A DNA stretch of 18,653 bases from Planctomycetaceae bacterium. GTDB lineage: Bacteria; Planctomycetota; Planctomycetia; Planctomycetales; Planctomycetaceae. Below the pieces are notes generated by a model. That model saw only the letters and a list, made by a program, of their open reading frames with translations. It made no database searches and had not been told where the DNA came from. The stretch covers positions 1 to 18,653 of the forward strand of contig DLVV01000350.1 in the NCBI GenBank assembly GCA_003445035.1, given 5' to 3'. Shown in pieces: positions 7,422 through 14,549 of the stretch. Each line of letters begins with the position of its first letter. The stretch's first letter is position 1. The translations under genes and the position numbers were made by a program.

Positions 7422-8357
7422 ATGACGGTGCGAGTGCTGGGTGACGGGGATGTCGAGCGACTGATCACGATGTCCGAGTCGGTCGAGGTGATGGCCGAGG
7501 CGTGTCGCCGGCACGCGGCCGGCACGCAGACAGCCCCGGCCCGGCTGGCGGCCCCCCTGGAGTGGGGCCAGTTGGTCTTCACAGCCGGTGCCTACACCGA
7601 TCCGGCCGGAGGCCGAATCGGCTTTCGCGTCTACGACATGGCCCACTTCGGCAGCGCCGAGCGGGACGAACTGGTCGCCGTCTTCGATACCGCCAACGGG
7701 TCGCTGCTCGGGCTGGTTGCCGGCACCGCCCTGGGGCCGTTGCGAACCGGGGCCCTTGGCGGAGTCGCCATCGACACCCTGGCCCGGACCGACGCCGAAA
7801 CGCTCGGCCTGGTCGGCACCGGCAAACAGGCCCGCACCCAGCTGGAGGCCGCTTGTGCCGTGAGGAGATTCACTCGGATCCGTGCCTTCAGTCGAACCGA
7901 GGCACGTCGCCGGGAGTTCTGTCGCGAGATGTCCGGGACGGTCGGCGTGGACATCGAGCCGGCCGATTCGGCTCAACAGGCGGTGTCCGACGCCGACGTG
8001 GTGATCTGTTCGACAGTCAGCGACAGCCCGGTGCTCGAGGCCGACTGGATCGCAGCGGGAACCCACGTGCAGAACGTCGGCCCGAAATTCCGCGACAGCA
8101 GTGAACTGCCAGCCGCCCTGTACGAAAGGGCCAACGTGCTGGTCACCGACGCCCCGGCGCAGTTGGCCGACTACGGCGACCGGTTCCTGGTCGCGGGCAC
8201 GCCCGACGCCGAACGGGTCGTGTCGTTGGGCGAGGTGATCTCGGGGGCCGCGGAAGGTCGCTCTGACGACGACCAGGTCACGCTCTTCTGCTCGTTGGGA
8301 TTGGCCGGCACCGAGGTGGCTTTGGCCGACCGGTTGCTGGAGTTGGCCGCGACGTAA
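7422..8357 (+). CDS. Ornithine cyclodeaminase / mu-crystallin family protein
   Basis: A 311-residue NAD(P)-dependent enzyme of the family that includes ornithine cyclodeaminase, archaeal alanine dehydrogenase, mu-crystallin ketimine reductase and siderophore diaminopropionate enzymes. The Rossmann motif is LGLVGTGKQARTQLEA (residues 128-143). The conserved GTALGPLRTGALGG (101-114) precedes it, with R108 at the position of the family's substrate-binding arginine. The stretch usually written GxK(V/I) reads GFRV (67-70), so the family's active-site lysine is an arginine. The start at 7422 has GGAG seven bases upstream; an upstream TTG at 7401 is less likely. It lies convergent, 23 bp from the aldo/keto reductase gene. 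Reaction and substrate are unknown: imine reduction or amino-acid deamination are both possible, and true ornithine cyclodeaminase activity is not assured. Confidence 0.9.
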   Translation: MTVRVLGDGDVERLITMSESVEVMAEACRRHAAGTQTAPARLAAPLEWGQLVFTAGAYTDPAGGRIGFRVYDMAHFGSAERDELVAVFDTANGSLLGLVAGTALGPLRTGALGGVAIDTLARTDAETLGLVGTGKQARTQLEAACAVRRFTRIRAFSRTEARRREFCREMSGTVGVDIEPADSAQQAVSDADVVICSTVSDSPVLEADWIAAGTHVQNVGPKFRDSSELPAALYERANVLVTDAPAQLADYGDRFLVAGTPDAERVVSLGEVISGAAEGRSDDDQVTLFCSLGLAGTEVALADRLLELAAT

Positions 8358-8380
8358 CGCGAGCGACCACGACACCGTCA

Positions 8381-9133
8381 TCACCCGGCCGCGGCCACAT
8401 TCTCGGCCAGGTGCCCGGCATCCAGGCTTCCGACGACCAGGGAGCTGACACCCGGCTGATCGAGCACGAACCGGATCGATTCGGCCGGTGGCAGACGCCC
8501 GGAAGCGAGTCCCTTTTTGACGACCACACCGATGCCCCGCTGGTGGGCCTCGCGGATCACCGGTTCGTGCGAGCGATCCTCCCGGTGATACTCGACCATC
8601 AGCACGTCGGCCCACTCGATCGCCCGACGCGCCCCGTCGACGGTTTTTCCCGAAAAGCCAATCGCCCTCACCCGGCCCTCGGCCTTCAGTTCCAGAAGTG
8701 TCTCCACCACGCCGGTGGCGTCCTGGATCGGCAGGTCCCGGCCATCGGAATGAACCAGGACCACGTCCAGTATCTCGCGACCCAATCGTCGCGCGCTCCG
8801 TTCGACACTCTCCCGGGTCGCCTCGGCGGAAAAGTCGAACCGGGACACACCGTCCTGGAACGTCTCGCCGACCTTGGTCGAGATCACCGGTCGGGACGGG
8901 TGGTCGGCCAGGACCCGTCCGAGGCGTTCTTCACTGAGTCCGTAGGCCGGAGCGGTGTCGATGTAGTTGATGCCCAGCCCCAGGACCCGGTCCAACAAAT
9001 CCCCGACACGCGATTCGTCGGGCAACTCGTAGGCCCGCTCGTACTTGGCCCCCTGGTTACGACCGATCTTGAACGCCCCGAATCCCAGCGGAGAAACCTC
9101 CAGGCCGGTGCGTCCCAGCGGGCGAGTGTTCAT
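8381..9133 (-). CDS. Aldo/keto reductase
   Basis: An NAD(P)H-dependent oxidoreductase of the aldo/keto reductase superfamily with a TIM-barrel fold. It opens with MNTRPLGRTGLEVSPLGFGA, the standard family N-terminus, which decides the start at 9133. The catalytic tetrad is complete: D59 and Y64 in YIDTAPAYGLSEERLG, K87 in VISTKVGE, and H128 in DVVLVHSDGRD. The C-terminal VVGSLDAGHLAENV is the usual cofactor-binding region. At 250 residues it is shorter than the common 280-330, mainly by a trimmed C-terminus, but no motif is missing. It is the third gene of a minus-strand series after the RidA-family and FAD oxidoreductase genes, 35 bp from the latter. Its substrate is unknown. Confidence 0.94.
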   Translation of the reverse strand: MNTRPLGRTGLEVSPLGFGAFKIGRNQGAKYERAYELPDESRVGDLLDRVLGLGINYIDTAPAYGLSEERLGRVLADHPSRPVISTKVGETFQDGVSRFDFSAEATRESVERSARRLGREILDVVLVHSDGRDLPIQDATGVVETLLELKAEGRVRAIGFSGKTVDGARRAIEWADVLMVEYHREDRSHEPVIREAHQRGIGVVVKKGLASGRLPPAESIRFVLDQPGVSSLVVGSLDAGHLAENVAAAG

Positions 9134-9168
9134 GTTCGGGTCCCGGATATCACAACCGGCGTTGGTTC

Positions 9169-10419
9169 TCAGGCGGCCTGACGTGAAGCCGCTGCGGCCA
9201 TCACCGGCAACCAGTCGGTCGCCGTCTCCCACGGAGGTTGAGCCACTTCCGGACGCGGCCAATCGATCGCCTCGAGATCCACCGAAACACCGGGGACGGC
9301 TGGGGGTGCCATTCGATCCAGGACACCGGCAACCTGCGCGGCGAGCGCCGGCGCCAGGGCCAGCTTGGTCGGCCAGGCCGTGATCGTGTTCCCGTCGATC
9401 AGCAGGCTCTGGGTCTCGGGACGTCGTCCGCCTTCGGTCGCCGCTTCGGCACGGTCCACCCGGAAAGATGTCGCCTCCAGCGGCGCCAGGTCCAGCCCCG
9501 GCAGGACCTCGGCCAGTTCCCTCGCGGCGTGGGCAACCAGTTCCCGCCGCCCCATCGACACGCCGTCCTCGGCCACCTGTCCGCCCAGTTGCCAGACGGT
9601 GCGACCAGCCGGGTCGACCGACGAGGTGATCGTCATTCGCGTGTGGGCACCATCGACCTGGTGCCCGCAGAGTTCCGGCAGTCTTCCGGCTTCGCCTCGC
9701 ACCATCACCATGTGCAGCGGTCGTCTCTGCATTGCCCCGGTGGCCAGCCCCGCCCGCTCACGGAGCATCGCGTTGCCAGATCCGGCAGCCAACACAACAG
9801 ACCGGGGAGCGATTTGCAGCGTGGCACCTGGAAGACTGTCCCATGGGTGCCGGATTCTCAGTTCGACGACCTGTCCGGGTCCGGCCAGTCGCCAGTCTGT
9901 GTGAACCGGGTCGTAGAGGAACAGCCGGTGGGGATGCCGAGCGGCCAGGCTCGCGAGCAGGCTGGCCGGATCGATCACCTGTTCGTCGATCACCGCCACA
10001 GAGCCCGAGTGATCGACGAGCACGTCGGGACGTTCACCTGGTGGGATCATCCGTGGGGTCACTTCGAGTCCCAGGCGCGCCCCGAGAAAACCGAGTCGGG
10101 ATCCCAGCGATTTCCCGCGCCAGAGCAGGCATGTCTGGCTGCGGACCGTGACATCACCGAGATCGGGGTCGCGGCGTCCGGCCAGGCAGTCGGCCCAGAC
10201 ACCGGGCATCTGTTTGACACCCAGCGCCGAACCGGTCGTGCTTCCGGCCAGCGAGTACTTCAGCCCCCCGTGAATGATCCCCTGGGCCGCGATGCTCTGG
10301 CCACTTCCCAGTCGCGAAGCCTCCAGCAACACCGCATCGTGGCCCCGCCGGACGAGTTCATCGAGCAGCCAGAGACCGGCGACGCCGCCGCCGAAGATCA
10401 CCACGTCCGGTCGTGCCAT
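9169..10419 (-). CDS. FAD-dependent oxidoreductase (DAO family)
   Basis: A 416-residue flavoprotein of the D-amino-acid oxidase/glycerol-3-phosphate dehydrogenase-like superfamily. The FAD-binding motif is VVIFGGGVAGLWLLDEL (residues 6-22), with LLEASRLGSGQSIAAQG after it, as in glycine oxidase and related enzymes. SVVLAAGSGNAMLRERAG around residues 210-228 is the second dinucleotide-contact region. The central part carries no signature that fixes a substrate. Neighbours are a RidA-family gene 78 bp upstream and an aldo/keto reductase 35 bp downstream, on the same strand. RidA proteins destroy the imines and enamines that amine-oxidising flavoenzymes form, so an amino-acid or amine substrate is a reasonable guess. 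L-2-hydroxyglutarate- or glycerol-3-phosphate-type oxidation cannot be excluded. Confidence 0.88.
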   Translation of the reverse strand: MARPDVVIFGGGVAGLWLLDELVRRGHDAVLLEASRLGSGQSIAAQGIIHGGLKYSLAGSTTGSALGVKQMPGVWADCLAGRRDPDLGDVTVRSQTCLLWRGKSLGSRLGFLGARLGLEVTPRMIPPGERPDVLVDHSGSVAVIDEQVIDPASLLASLAARHPHRLFLYDPVHTDWRLAGPGQVVELRIRHPWDSLPGATLQIAPRSVVLAAGSGNAMLRERAGLATGAMQRRPLHMVMVRGEAGRLPELCGHQVDGAHTRMTITSSVDPAGRTVWQLGGQVAEDGVSMGRRELVAHAARELAEVLPGLDLAPLEATSFRVDRAEAATEGGRRPETQSLLIDGNTITAWPTKLALAPALAAQVAGVLDRMAPPAVPGVSVDLEAIDWPRPEVAQPPWETATDWLPVMAAAASRQAA

Positions 10420-10497
10420 GGCCTGGGGGTCCTGGTGGGCCGACGACGCGTCCGCCTGCAGCGACCTTGTACCCGGTGGGGGCGGTCGGAGGAAAGA

Positions 10498-10959
10498 TCA
10501 GTCAGCGACCTGGACAATCGCTTCGACCTCGACCGGGATGTTCCCCGGCAACGCTCCCATGCCAACGGCACTGCGGGCCGCCCGGCCGTTCTCGCCGAAC
10601 ACCTCGACCATCAGGTCGCTGAAACCGTTGATGACTTGTGGTTGCGTACCGAAGTCCGGCGTGCAATTGACCATCCCCAGCACCTTGACGAAACGCGCGA
10701 CGCGGTCCAGGCTTCCGAGGTGGGCACGGAGCGTGGCGAGGACGGCCAGCCCGACGACACGTGCCGCGGCGTTCGCCTCCTCTTCACCCATCTCCACGCC
10801 CACCTTGCCGGCGATCATCGTACCGTCGGTTTGCACGGGCCCGTGACCCGAGACGTAACAGATGTCGCCGACCTGCACGACCGGCATGTAGGTGCCGCCG
10901 GGAGTCGGAGGTGTGGGCAATTCGAGACCCAGTTCGGCAATCCTGGCTTCGGCACTCAT
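10498..10959 (-). CDS. RidA family (YjgF/UK114) protein
   Basis: RidA-family proteins hydrolyse reactive enamine/imine intermediates such as 2-aminoacrylate to keto acids and ammonia. This 153-residue protein has the family pattern: a GDICYVSGHGP strand (residues 31-41), a long helix (about 60-80), FVKVLGMVNCTPDF (90-103), and the C-terminal AARSAVGMGALPGNIPVEVEAIV (127-149). R129 sits at the position of the arginine needed for deaminase activity in canonical RidA. It is longer than classical RidA (about 128) and matches the approximately 150-residue subgroup, whose activity is less well studied. The start at 10959 is set by a strong AGGAG seven bases upstream. It is the first gene of a probable minus-strand transcript with the FAD oxidoreductase and aldo/keto reductase. 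Confidence 0.93.
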   Translation of the reverse strand: MSAEARIAELGLELPTPPTPGGTYMPVVQVGDICYVSGHGPVQTDGTMIAGKVGVEMGEEEANAAARVVGLAVLATLRAHLGSLDRVARFVKVLGMVNCTPDFGTQPQVINGFSDLMVEVFGENGRAARSAVGMGALPGNIPVEVEAIVQVAD

Positions 10960-11016
10960 CGGTTTCTCCTGTTCGACCTCTCGAGATGGCCTACCGGCCA
11001 GACGGAATCGGCCCCG

Positions 11017-11045
11017 AGCATACGGACTGGCATCGGCCCTGCCAA
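11017..11045 (-). promoter_or_regulatory. Predicted sigma70-like promoter of the ridA-family operon
   Basis: Read on the minus strand, TTGGCA (11045-11040; five of six consensus positions) and TATGCT (11022-11017; four of six) are separated by exactly 17 bp. Transcription would start near 11010, about 50 bases before the ridA-family ATG. This is the best promoter match in the window. A GGCC-rich dyad (10989-11000) lies in the resulting leader. Confidence 0.5.
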
Positions 11046-11074
11046 ACCAGAAGCGGCCGCGGAGCGTTAGCCGC

Positions 11075-11102
11075 TTGCACACTGAACATAGAGACTTAGA
11101 AT
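11075..11102 (+). promoter_or_regulatory. Possible promoter of floA
   Basis: TAGAAT at 11097-11102 is a five-of-six match to the -10 box. TTGCAC at 11075-11080 is a weak -35 at 16-bp spacing. The predicted transcript starts near 11109 and has a leader of about 60 bases ending in AGGGA (11156-11160), nine bases before the floA ATG. Confidence 0.42.
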
Positions 11103-11169
11103 GGGGCGGTGAGTGTTTCCGCGTCGATCACGCCGGAACGCAAATTGTGAGTTTCAGGGAATAGACACC

Positions 11170-12102
11170 ATGCATCCGATTCTCTGGCCTGTGATCTTCA
11201 TCGGCGGGCTGCTGTTTCTCGTCTTCCTCTGGTTACTGGTGCCGTTGTTCCCGACGTGGATTCGGTCGTTGACCAGTGGCGCAAAGATCGGGCCACTGAA
11301 CCTGGTGTTGATGCGGTTGATGAAAATCAACCCACACGTCGTGGTCCAGGCCCGGATCATGGCGGTCCAGGCCGGTCTTTCCGACGTGGAGACCAAGGGT
11401 CTGGAGGCGCACTACCTGGCCGGTGGCAACATCCTGCGAGTGGTCCAGTCGCTGATCGCCGCCACGCGGGCGCGGCTGGGATTGAACTGGGACACCGCCG
11501 CGGCAATTGACCTGGCCGGCCGTGACGTTCTCGATGCCGTCCGGACCAGTGTCGACCCCAAGGTGATCGACTGTCCCGACCCTTCGCGGCACGGCCGCAC
11601 CACGCTCGACGGCGTCGCCAAGAACGGGATCCAGTTGAAAGCCCGTGCCCGGGTGACCGTCCGTACCAACCTCTCTCAACTGGTCGGTGGCGCAACCGAA
11701 GAAACCGTGATCGCACGGGTGGGTGAGGGCATTGTCAGCGCGATCGGATCCTCCGACAGCCACGAACGCGTCCTCGAACAGCCGATGCTGATCGCCCGGT
11801 TCGTACTCGACAAGGGCCTCGATTCCCAGACCGCCTTCGAAATCGTTTCGATCGACATCGCCGACATCGATGTGGGAGAAAACGTCGGGGCGAGGCTGCA
11901 GGCCGACCAGGCCGAGGCCGACATGCGGGTCGCTCGAGCCAAGGCCGAAGAACGCCGGGCCCAGGCTGTGGCCCAGGAACAGGAAATGAAGGCCGAAACG
12001 GTCGAGAACCGGGCCGAAGTGGTGCTGGCCGAAGCCGATGTGCCTCAGGCGATGGCCAACGCCTTCCAGCAGGGCAACCTGAGGGCCGAAGATTCGATGT
12101 AA
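11170..12102 (+). CDS. floA: Flotillin-like protein FloA
   Basis: A membrane-microdomain scaffold of the SPFH family, similar to Bacillus FloA/YqfA. The 310 residues begin with one membrane segment (about residues 4-27), consistent with a hairpin or single-pass anchor. The conserved FloA body follows, including [43 protein letters not shown] and [22 protein letters not shown]. The C-terminal third is an Ala/Glu-rich coiled coil (about 245-300). The ATG at 11170 has AGGGA nine bases upstream; an earlier in-frame GTG at 11113 would spoil the membrane N-terminus. In many bacteria floA follows an nfeD-like gene; none is next to it here. A small helical protein gene and an oleA-like gene lie downstream on the same strand. 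Confidence 0.96.
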   Translation: MHPILWPVIFIGGLLFLVFLWLLVPLFPTWIRSLTSGAKIGPLNLVLMRLMKINPHVVVQARIMAVQAGLSDVETKGLEAHYLAGGNILRVVQSLIAATRARLGLNWDTAAAIDLAGRDVLDAVRTSVDPKVIDCPDPSRHGRTTLDGVAKNGIQLKARARVTVRTNLSQLVGGATEETVIARVGEGIVSAIGSSDSHERVLEQPMLIARFVLDKGLDSQTAFEIVSIDIADIDVGENVGARLQADQAEADMRVARAKAEERRAQAVAQEQEMKAETVENRAEVVLAEADVPQAMANAFQQGNLRAEDSM

Positions 12103-12137
12103 CCGCTATCAACCCACCGAAACGGTCGGGTCCCAAG

Positions 12138-12152
12138 CCAGCCACCGGCTGG
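12138..12152 (+). other. Hairpin after floA
   Basis: CCAGCC-ACC-GGCTGG is a perfect 6-bp stem with a 3-base loop, 36 bases after the floA stop. No T-run follows, so it is a weak candidate for a terminator; it may instead mark or stabilise the floA 3' end. Confidence 0.3.
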
Positions 12153-12167
12153 AGTCGAAAACAGACA

Positions 12168-12181
12168 CGAGCAGATGCTCG
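12168..12181. repeat. Perfect dyad before the small-protein gene
   Basis: CGAGCAGATGCTCG is a perfect inverted repeat (6-bp arms, 2-base centre) ending three bases before the first candidate ATG of the small gene. As RNA it would fold with a four-base loop and hide the region where a ribosome site for the 12185 start should lie. As DNA it could be an operator. Confidence 0.35.
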
Positions 12182-12184
12182 AAC

Positions 12185-12439
12185 ATGATGCCGACAAAAT
12201 CAACAACTGGGACAGACGGGTACAGTGTCATGAACGAAATGGCGCAAGTGGAATTGACGACAGCACAACGTGACCTGTTGCTTCGCGGCCTGCAATTCGT
12301 CCGCAGTTCGGTGAAACTCTCGCTCGGCGAAAGTCGCTTGCCGGACGAGCAGCGAGCGGAGCAACTCGAGGCAATTGAGACGCTGGAAGAGCGTCTCCGC
12401 GAGAACCTCGCCAGTCAGCCTTCGGCCAATCTATCCTGA
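12185..12439 (+). CDS. Small helical hypothetical protein
   Basis: I do not recognise this gene. It encodes 84 residues from the ATG at 12185, or 69 from the ATG at 12230 (MNEMAQVEL); neither has a clear Shine-Dalgarno. The first fifteen residues look unstructured, whereas the rest (TTAQRDLLLRGLQFVRSSVKLSL and on) is strongly helical, with a second amphipathic helix around residues 52-76 (EQLEAIETLEERLRENL). There is no signal peptide, membrane segment or cysteine motif. It is acidic, cytosolic by appearance, and could form a helical hairpin that dimerises. It sits between floA and the oleA-like gene on the same strand, 21 bp before the latter, so co-expression is likely. Coding status is supported by this compact layout and sensible composition, not by a known family. 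Confidence 0.68.
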   Translation: MMPTKSTTGTDGYSVMNEMAQVELTTAQRDLLLRGLQFVRSSVKLSLGESRLPDEQRAEQLEAIETLEERLRENLASQPSANLS

Positions 12440-12460
12440 GCCCCGCTTCCCCACACGCCC

Positions 12461-13507
12461 ATGCGGTTTCAGCACGTCTGCGTCGAGGCCCTGTGCTATC
12501 GGCTGCCCGACGAAGTGGTGACGTCAGCGGACATCGAGAGCCGCCTGGCGGGGATCTACCAACGGCTCGACCTGCCCGCTGGCCGGCTCGAACTGATGAC
12601 CGGTATCCGCGAGCGACGGTTCTTTCCGCCGGGAACGCTGCCCGGCGAGATCAGTGCCCTGACCGCTCGTGATGCGGTGGTCGCCAGCGGGATCGATCCC
12701 TCGCGTTTTGGTGTGCTGGTGCACGGATCGGTCTGCCGCGACCAGTTGGAACCGGCCACCGCCAGCGGTGTGCACGCATCCGTCGGGTTGCCCGCCGACA
12801 CCATGATCCTGGATGTCAGCAACGCCTGTCTCGGGCTGCTCAACGGCTGCCTGCTGCTGGCAAACATGATCGAACTGGGCCAGGTCACCGCGGGAGTCGT
12901 GGTGGGGACCGAAATTGGCCGTGGGCTGGTCGAAGGCACCATCGACTCCCTGCTGAACGACCCGCAGTTGACCCGGCAATCGATCAAGCCCGCCTTCGCC
13001 TCACTGACGATCGGCTCCGGATCGGCCGCCATCGTGCTCTGCGATCGCCGGATTTCGCAGGCCGGTCATCGGTTGCTCGGAGGGACCGTCCGTACAGACA
13101 CCGCCGCCCACCAACTTTGCGCCGGAGGAGTCTCGAACCAGGATCACGGCGACGACCGGCCCCGGATGGAGACCGATTCGGAGGCGCTGTTGCACGCGGG
13201 AGTCGAATTGGCAGCGGCCACGTGGGACGAAACCCGGTCGGTGCTCGGCTGGACCAACGACAGCGTCGACAAGTCCTTCACGCACCAGGTCGGACGGGCC
13301 CACCGCAACCTGCTCTACGAACGCCTGGGACTCGATCCGGAGATCGACTATTCCACCGTCGAATTCCTGGGCAACACCGGCGCCACGGCGTTGCCGATCG
13401 CCGCGGCGATGGGTGCCGAATCCGGACACGTGGCCGCCGGCGAACGCGTCGCCTGGCTGGGAATCGGCAGCGGGTTGTCGAGTGTCATGCTGGGGTTCGA
13501 GTGGTAG
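12461..13507 (+). CDS. oleA: OleA-like thiolase (beta-ketoacyl-ACP synthase III fold)
   Basis: Resembles OleA, which joins two long-chain acyl-CoAs head to head into a beta-keto acid, the first step of long-chain olefin or ketone synthesis. The 348 residues match OleA in layout: an N-terminal [11 protein letters not shown] strand, [10 protein letters not shown] (residues 93-102) holding the glutamate typical of OleA (E97), and [11 protein letters not shown] (119-129) with the nucleophile C123. The C-terminal part has FTHQVGRAH (273-281, with H275) and [10 protein letters not shown] (303-312, with N305). E97 and C123 are 26 residues apart, as are E117 and C143 of Xanthomonas OleA, recalled from the literature. 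FabH enzymes lack this glutamate. No oleB, oleC or oleD gene lies in the window. The 3' end overlaps the convergent dehydrogenase gene by 23 bp. Confidence 0.87.
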   Translation: MRFQHVCVEALCYRLPDEVVTSADIESRLAGIYQRLDLPAGRLELMTGIRERRFFPPGTLPGEISALTARDAVVASGIDPSRFGVLVHGSVCRDQLEPATASGVHASVGLPADTMILDVSNACLGLLNGCLLLANMIELGQVTAGVVVGTEIGRGLVEGTIDSLLNDPQLTRQSIKPAFASLTIGSGSAAIVLCDRRISQAGHRLLGGTVRTDTAAHQLCAGGVSNQDHGDDRPRMETDSEALLHAGVELAAATWDETRSVLGWTNDSVDKSFTHQVGRAHRNLLYERLGLDPEIDYSTVEFLGNTGATALPIAAAMGAESGHVAAGERVAWLGIGSGLSSVMLGFEW

Positions 13508-14549
13508 GCGGGTCCACACCCAACCCCCGCCCGGTCTCGCACAGCGAGTCCCAGGTCCCCGAATCCAGTGGCACGCCCTCGGCCAGCCGTTCGACCATCG
13601 TCGCCGCGCTGCGGTCACCGGCCAGGCGAATCGCCTCGACCCCGGGCTTGCGGTTCACCCCCCGCACGAATTCGATCAGCTTGTCGGCCTCGCCAAGGAA
13701 ATGGCCCGTCCCGGCAAACCGCTCGGGATCCCAGACCACCAGCAACACGTTGTTGGTCCCCGGCGCCCCCTCGGCCGCCGGCGGACAACTGCCGCCCGAG
13801 AGGCCTCCGACAAGGATGTCCAGCAGCAACGAGAGCCCAAATCCCTTGTAGTCTCCCATCGGAAGAATTGTGCCCCGCGGGTCGCTGAAACGAACCGCCG
13901 GATCGGTGGTCGGGTTGCCGTCGGCGTCGATCAACCATCCTTCCGGACACGGCTGGCCGGCAACGTGCTGCACCAGCACCTTTCCGTTGGCGACGACGCT
14001 GGTCGAAATGTCCACGACCAGTGGCTGATCGCTGGTCGGAACACCAATCGCAATCGGATTGGTGCTGACGGTCGGCTCGGTCCCCCCGGGTGGTGCCACG
14101 CACTTGAGCACCCCGTTGTCATTGACAGTCACCAGTGCCGCCCGGCCCCGCTTCGCCACCGCCTCGGCCCATTCCCCCACCCGCCCGACATGGCCACAAC
14201 GCACCAGCGTCCCGCAGGCCACTCCCAGCACGTCGACCTTGGCCTCCAGTCGCTCGATCAGGCGAGTCATCTGCACCATGCCGAAGCCGAAGGCGGCATC
14301 GGCACAGATCATCGCCGGCGTCTCCGACCGCACCACCAGGTCGGCAGCGACGACCAGTTCTCCGGTCTTCAGCAACGGCAGGTAACGCGGAATGCGGACG
14401 ACACCATGAGAGTCGTGGCCGCGGAGGTTCGAGCCGACCAGGCTGGAGGAGACCAGGTCGGCCTCCTCGGACGGAACCCCCGCCGCCTGGAACAACGACG
14501 ACGCGAACCGCTCCAGGGAATCCGCGTCCACCCGAATGCCCGAAGCCAT
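13485..14549 (-). CDS. Malate/L-lactate/ureidoglycolate dehydrogenase family (Ldh2) oxidoreductase
   Basis: A 354-residue NAD(P)-dependent 2-hydroxyacid dehydrogenase of the Ldh2 family, which does not have a Rossmann fold. Family motifs include [15 protein letters not shown] (residues 42-56, with active-site H48), [45 protein letters not shown] and [20 protein letters not shown]. Possible substrates are malate, lactate, ureidoglycolate, sulfolactate or 2,3-diketogulonate; the sequence does not decide among them. Its ATG directly follows the TAG of the upstream hydrolase gene with no base between, and GGGAG lies inside the hydrolase end, so translation is probably coupled. The 3' end overlaps the convergent oleA-like gene by 23 bp. 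Confidence 0.93.
   Translation of the reverse strand: MASGIRVDADSLERFASSLFQAAGVPSEEADLVSSSLVGSNLRGHDSHGVVRIPRYLPLLKTGELVVAADLVVRSETPAMICADAAFGFGMVQMTRLIERLEAKVDVLGVACGTLVRCGHVGRVGEWAEAVAKRGRAALVTVNDNGVLKCVAPPGGTEPTVSTNPIAIGVPTSDQPLVVDISTSVVANGKVLVQHVAGQPCPEGWLIDADGNPTTDPAVRFSDPRGTILPMGDYKGFGLSLLLDILVGGLSGGSCPPAAEGAPGTNNVLLVVWDPERFAGTGHFLGEADKLIEFVRGVNRKPGVEAIRLAGDRSAATMVERLAEGVPLDSGTWDSLCETGRGLGVDPPTTRTPA

Noticed and set aside
8387..8396. GGCCGCGGCC palindrome at the 3' end of the aldo/keto reductase gene
   Set aside because: It lies within Ala-coding GC-rich codons and has no T-run; chance is a sufficient explanation.
9238..11070. A 610-codon plus-strand frame across the FAD oxidoreductase and RidA genes
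   Set aside because: It is the antisense shadow of two real genes, with low-complexity composition and no domain signature.
12221..12226. TACAGT as a -10 box just before the ATG at 12230
   Set aside because: No -35 element lies at a suitable distance and transcription would start inside the coding region.
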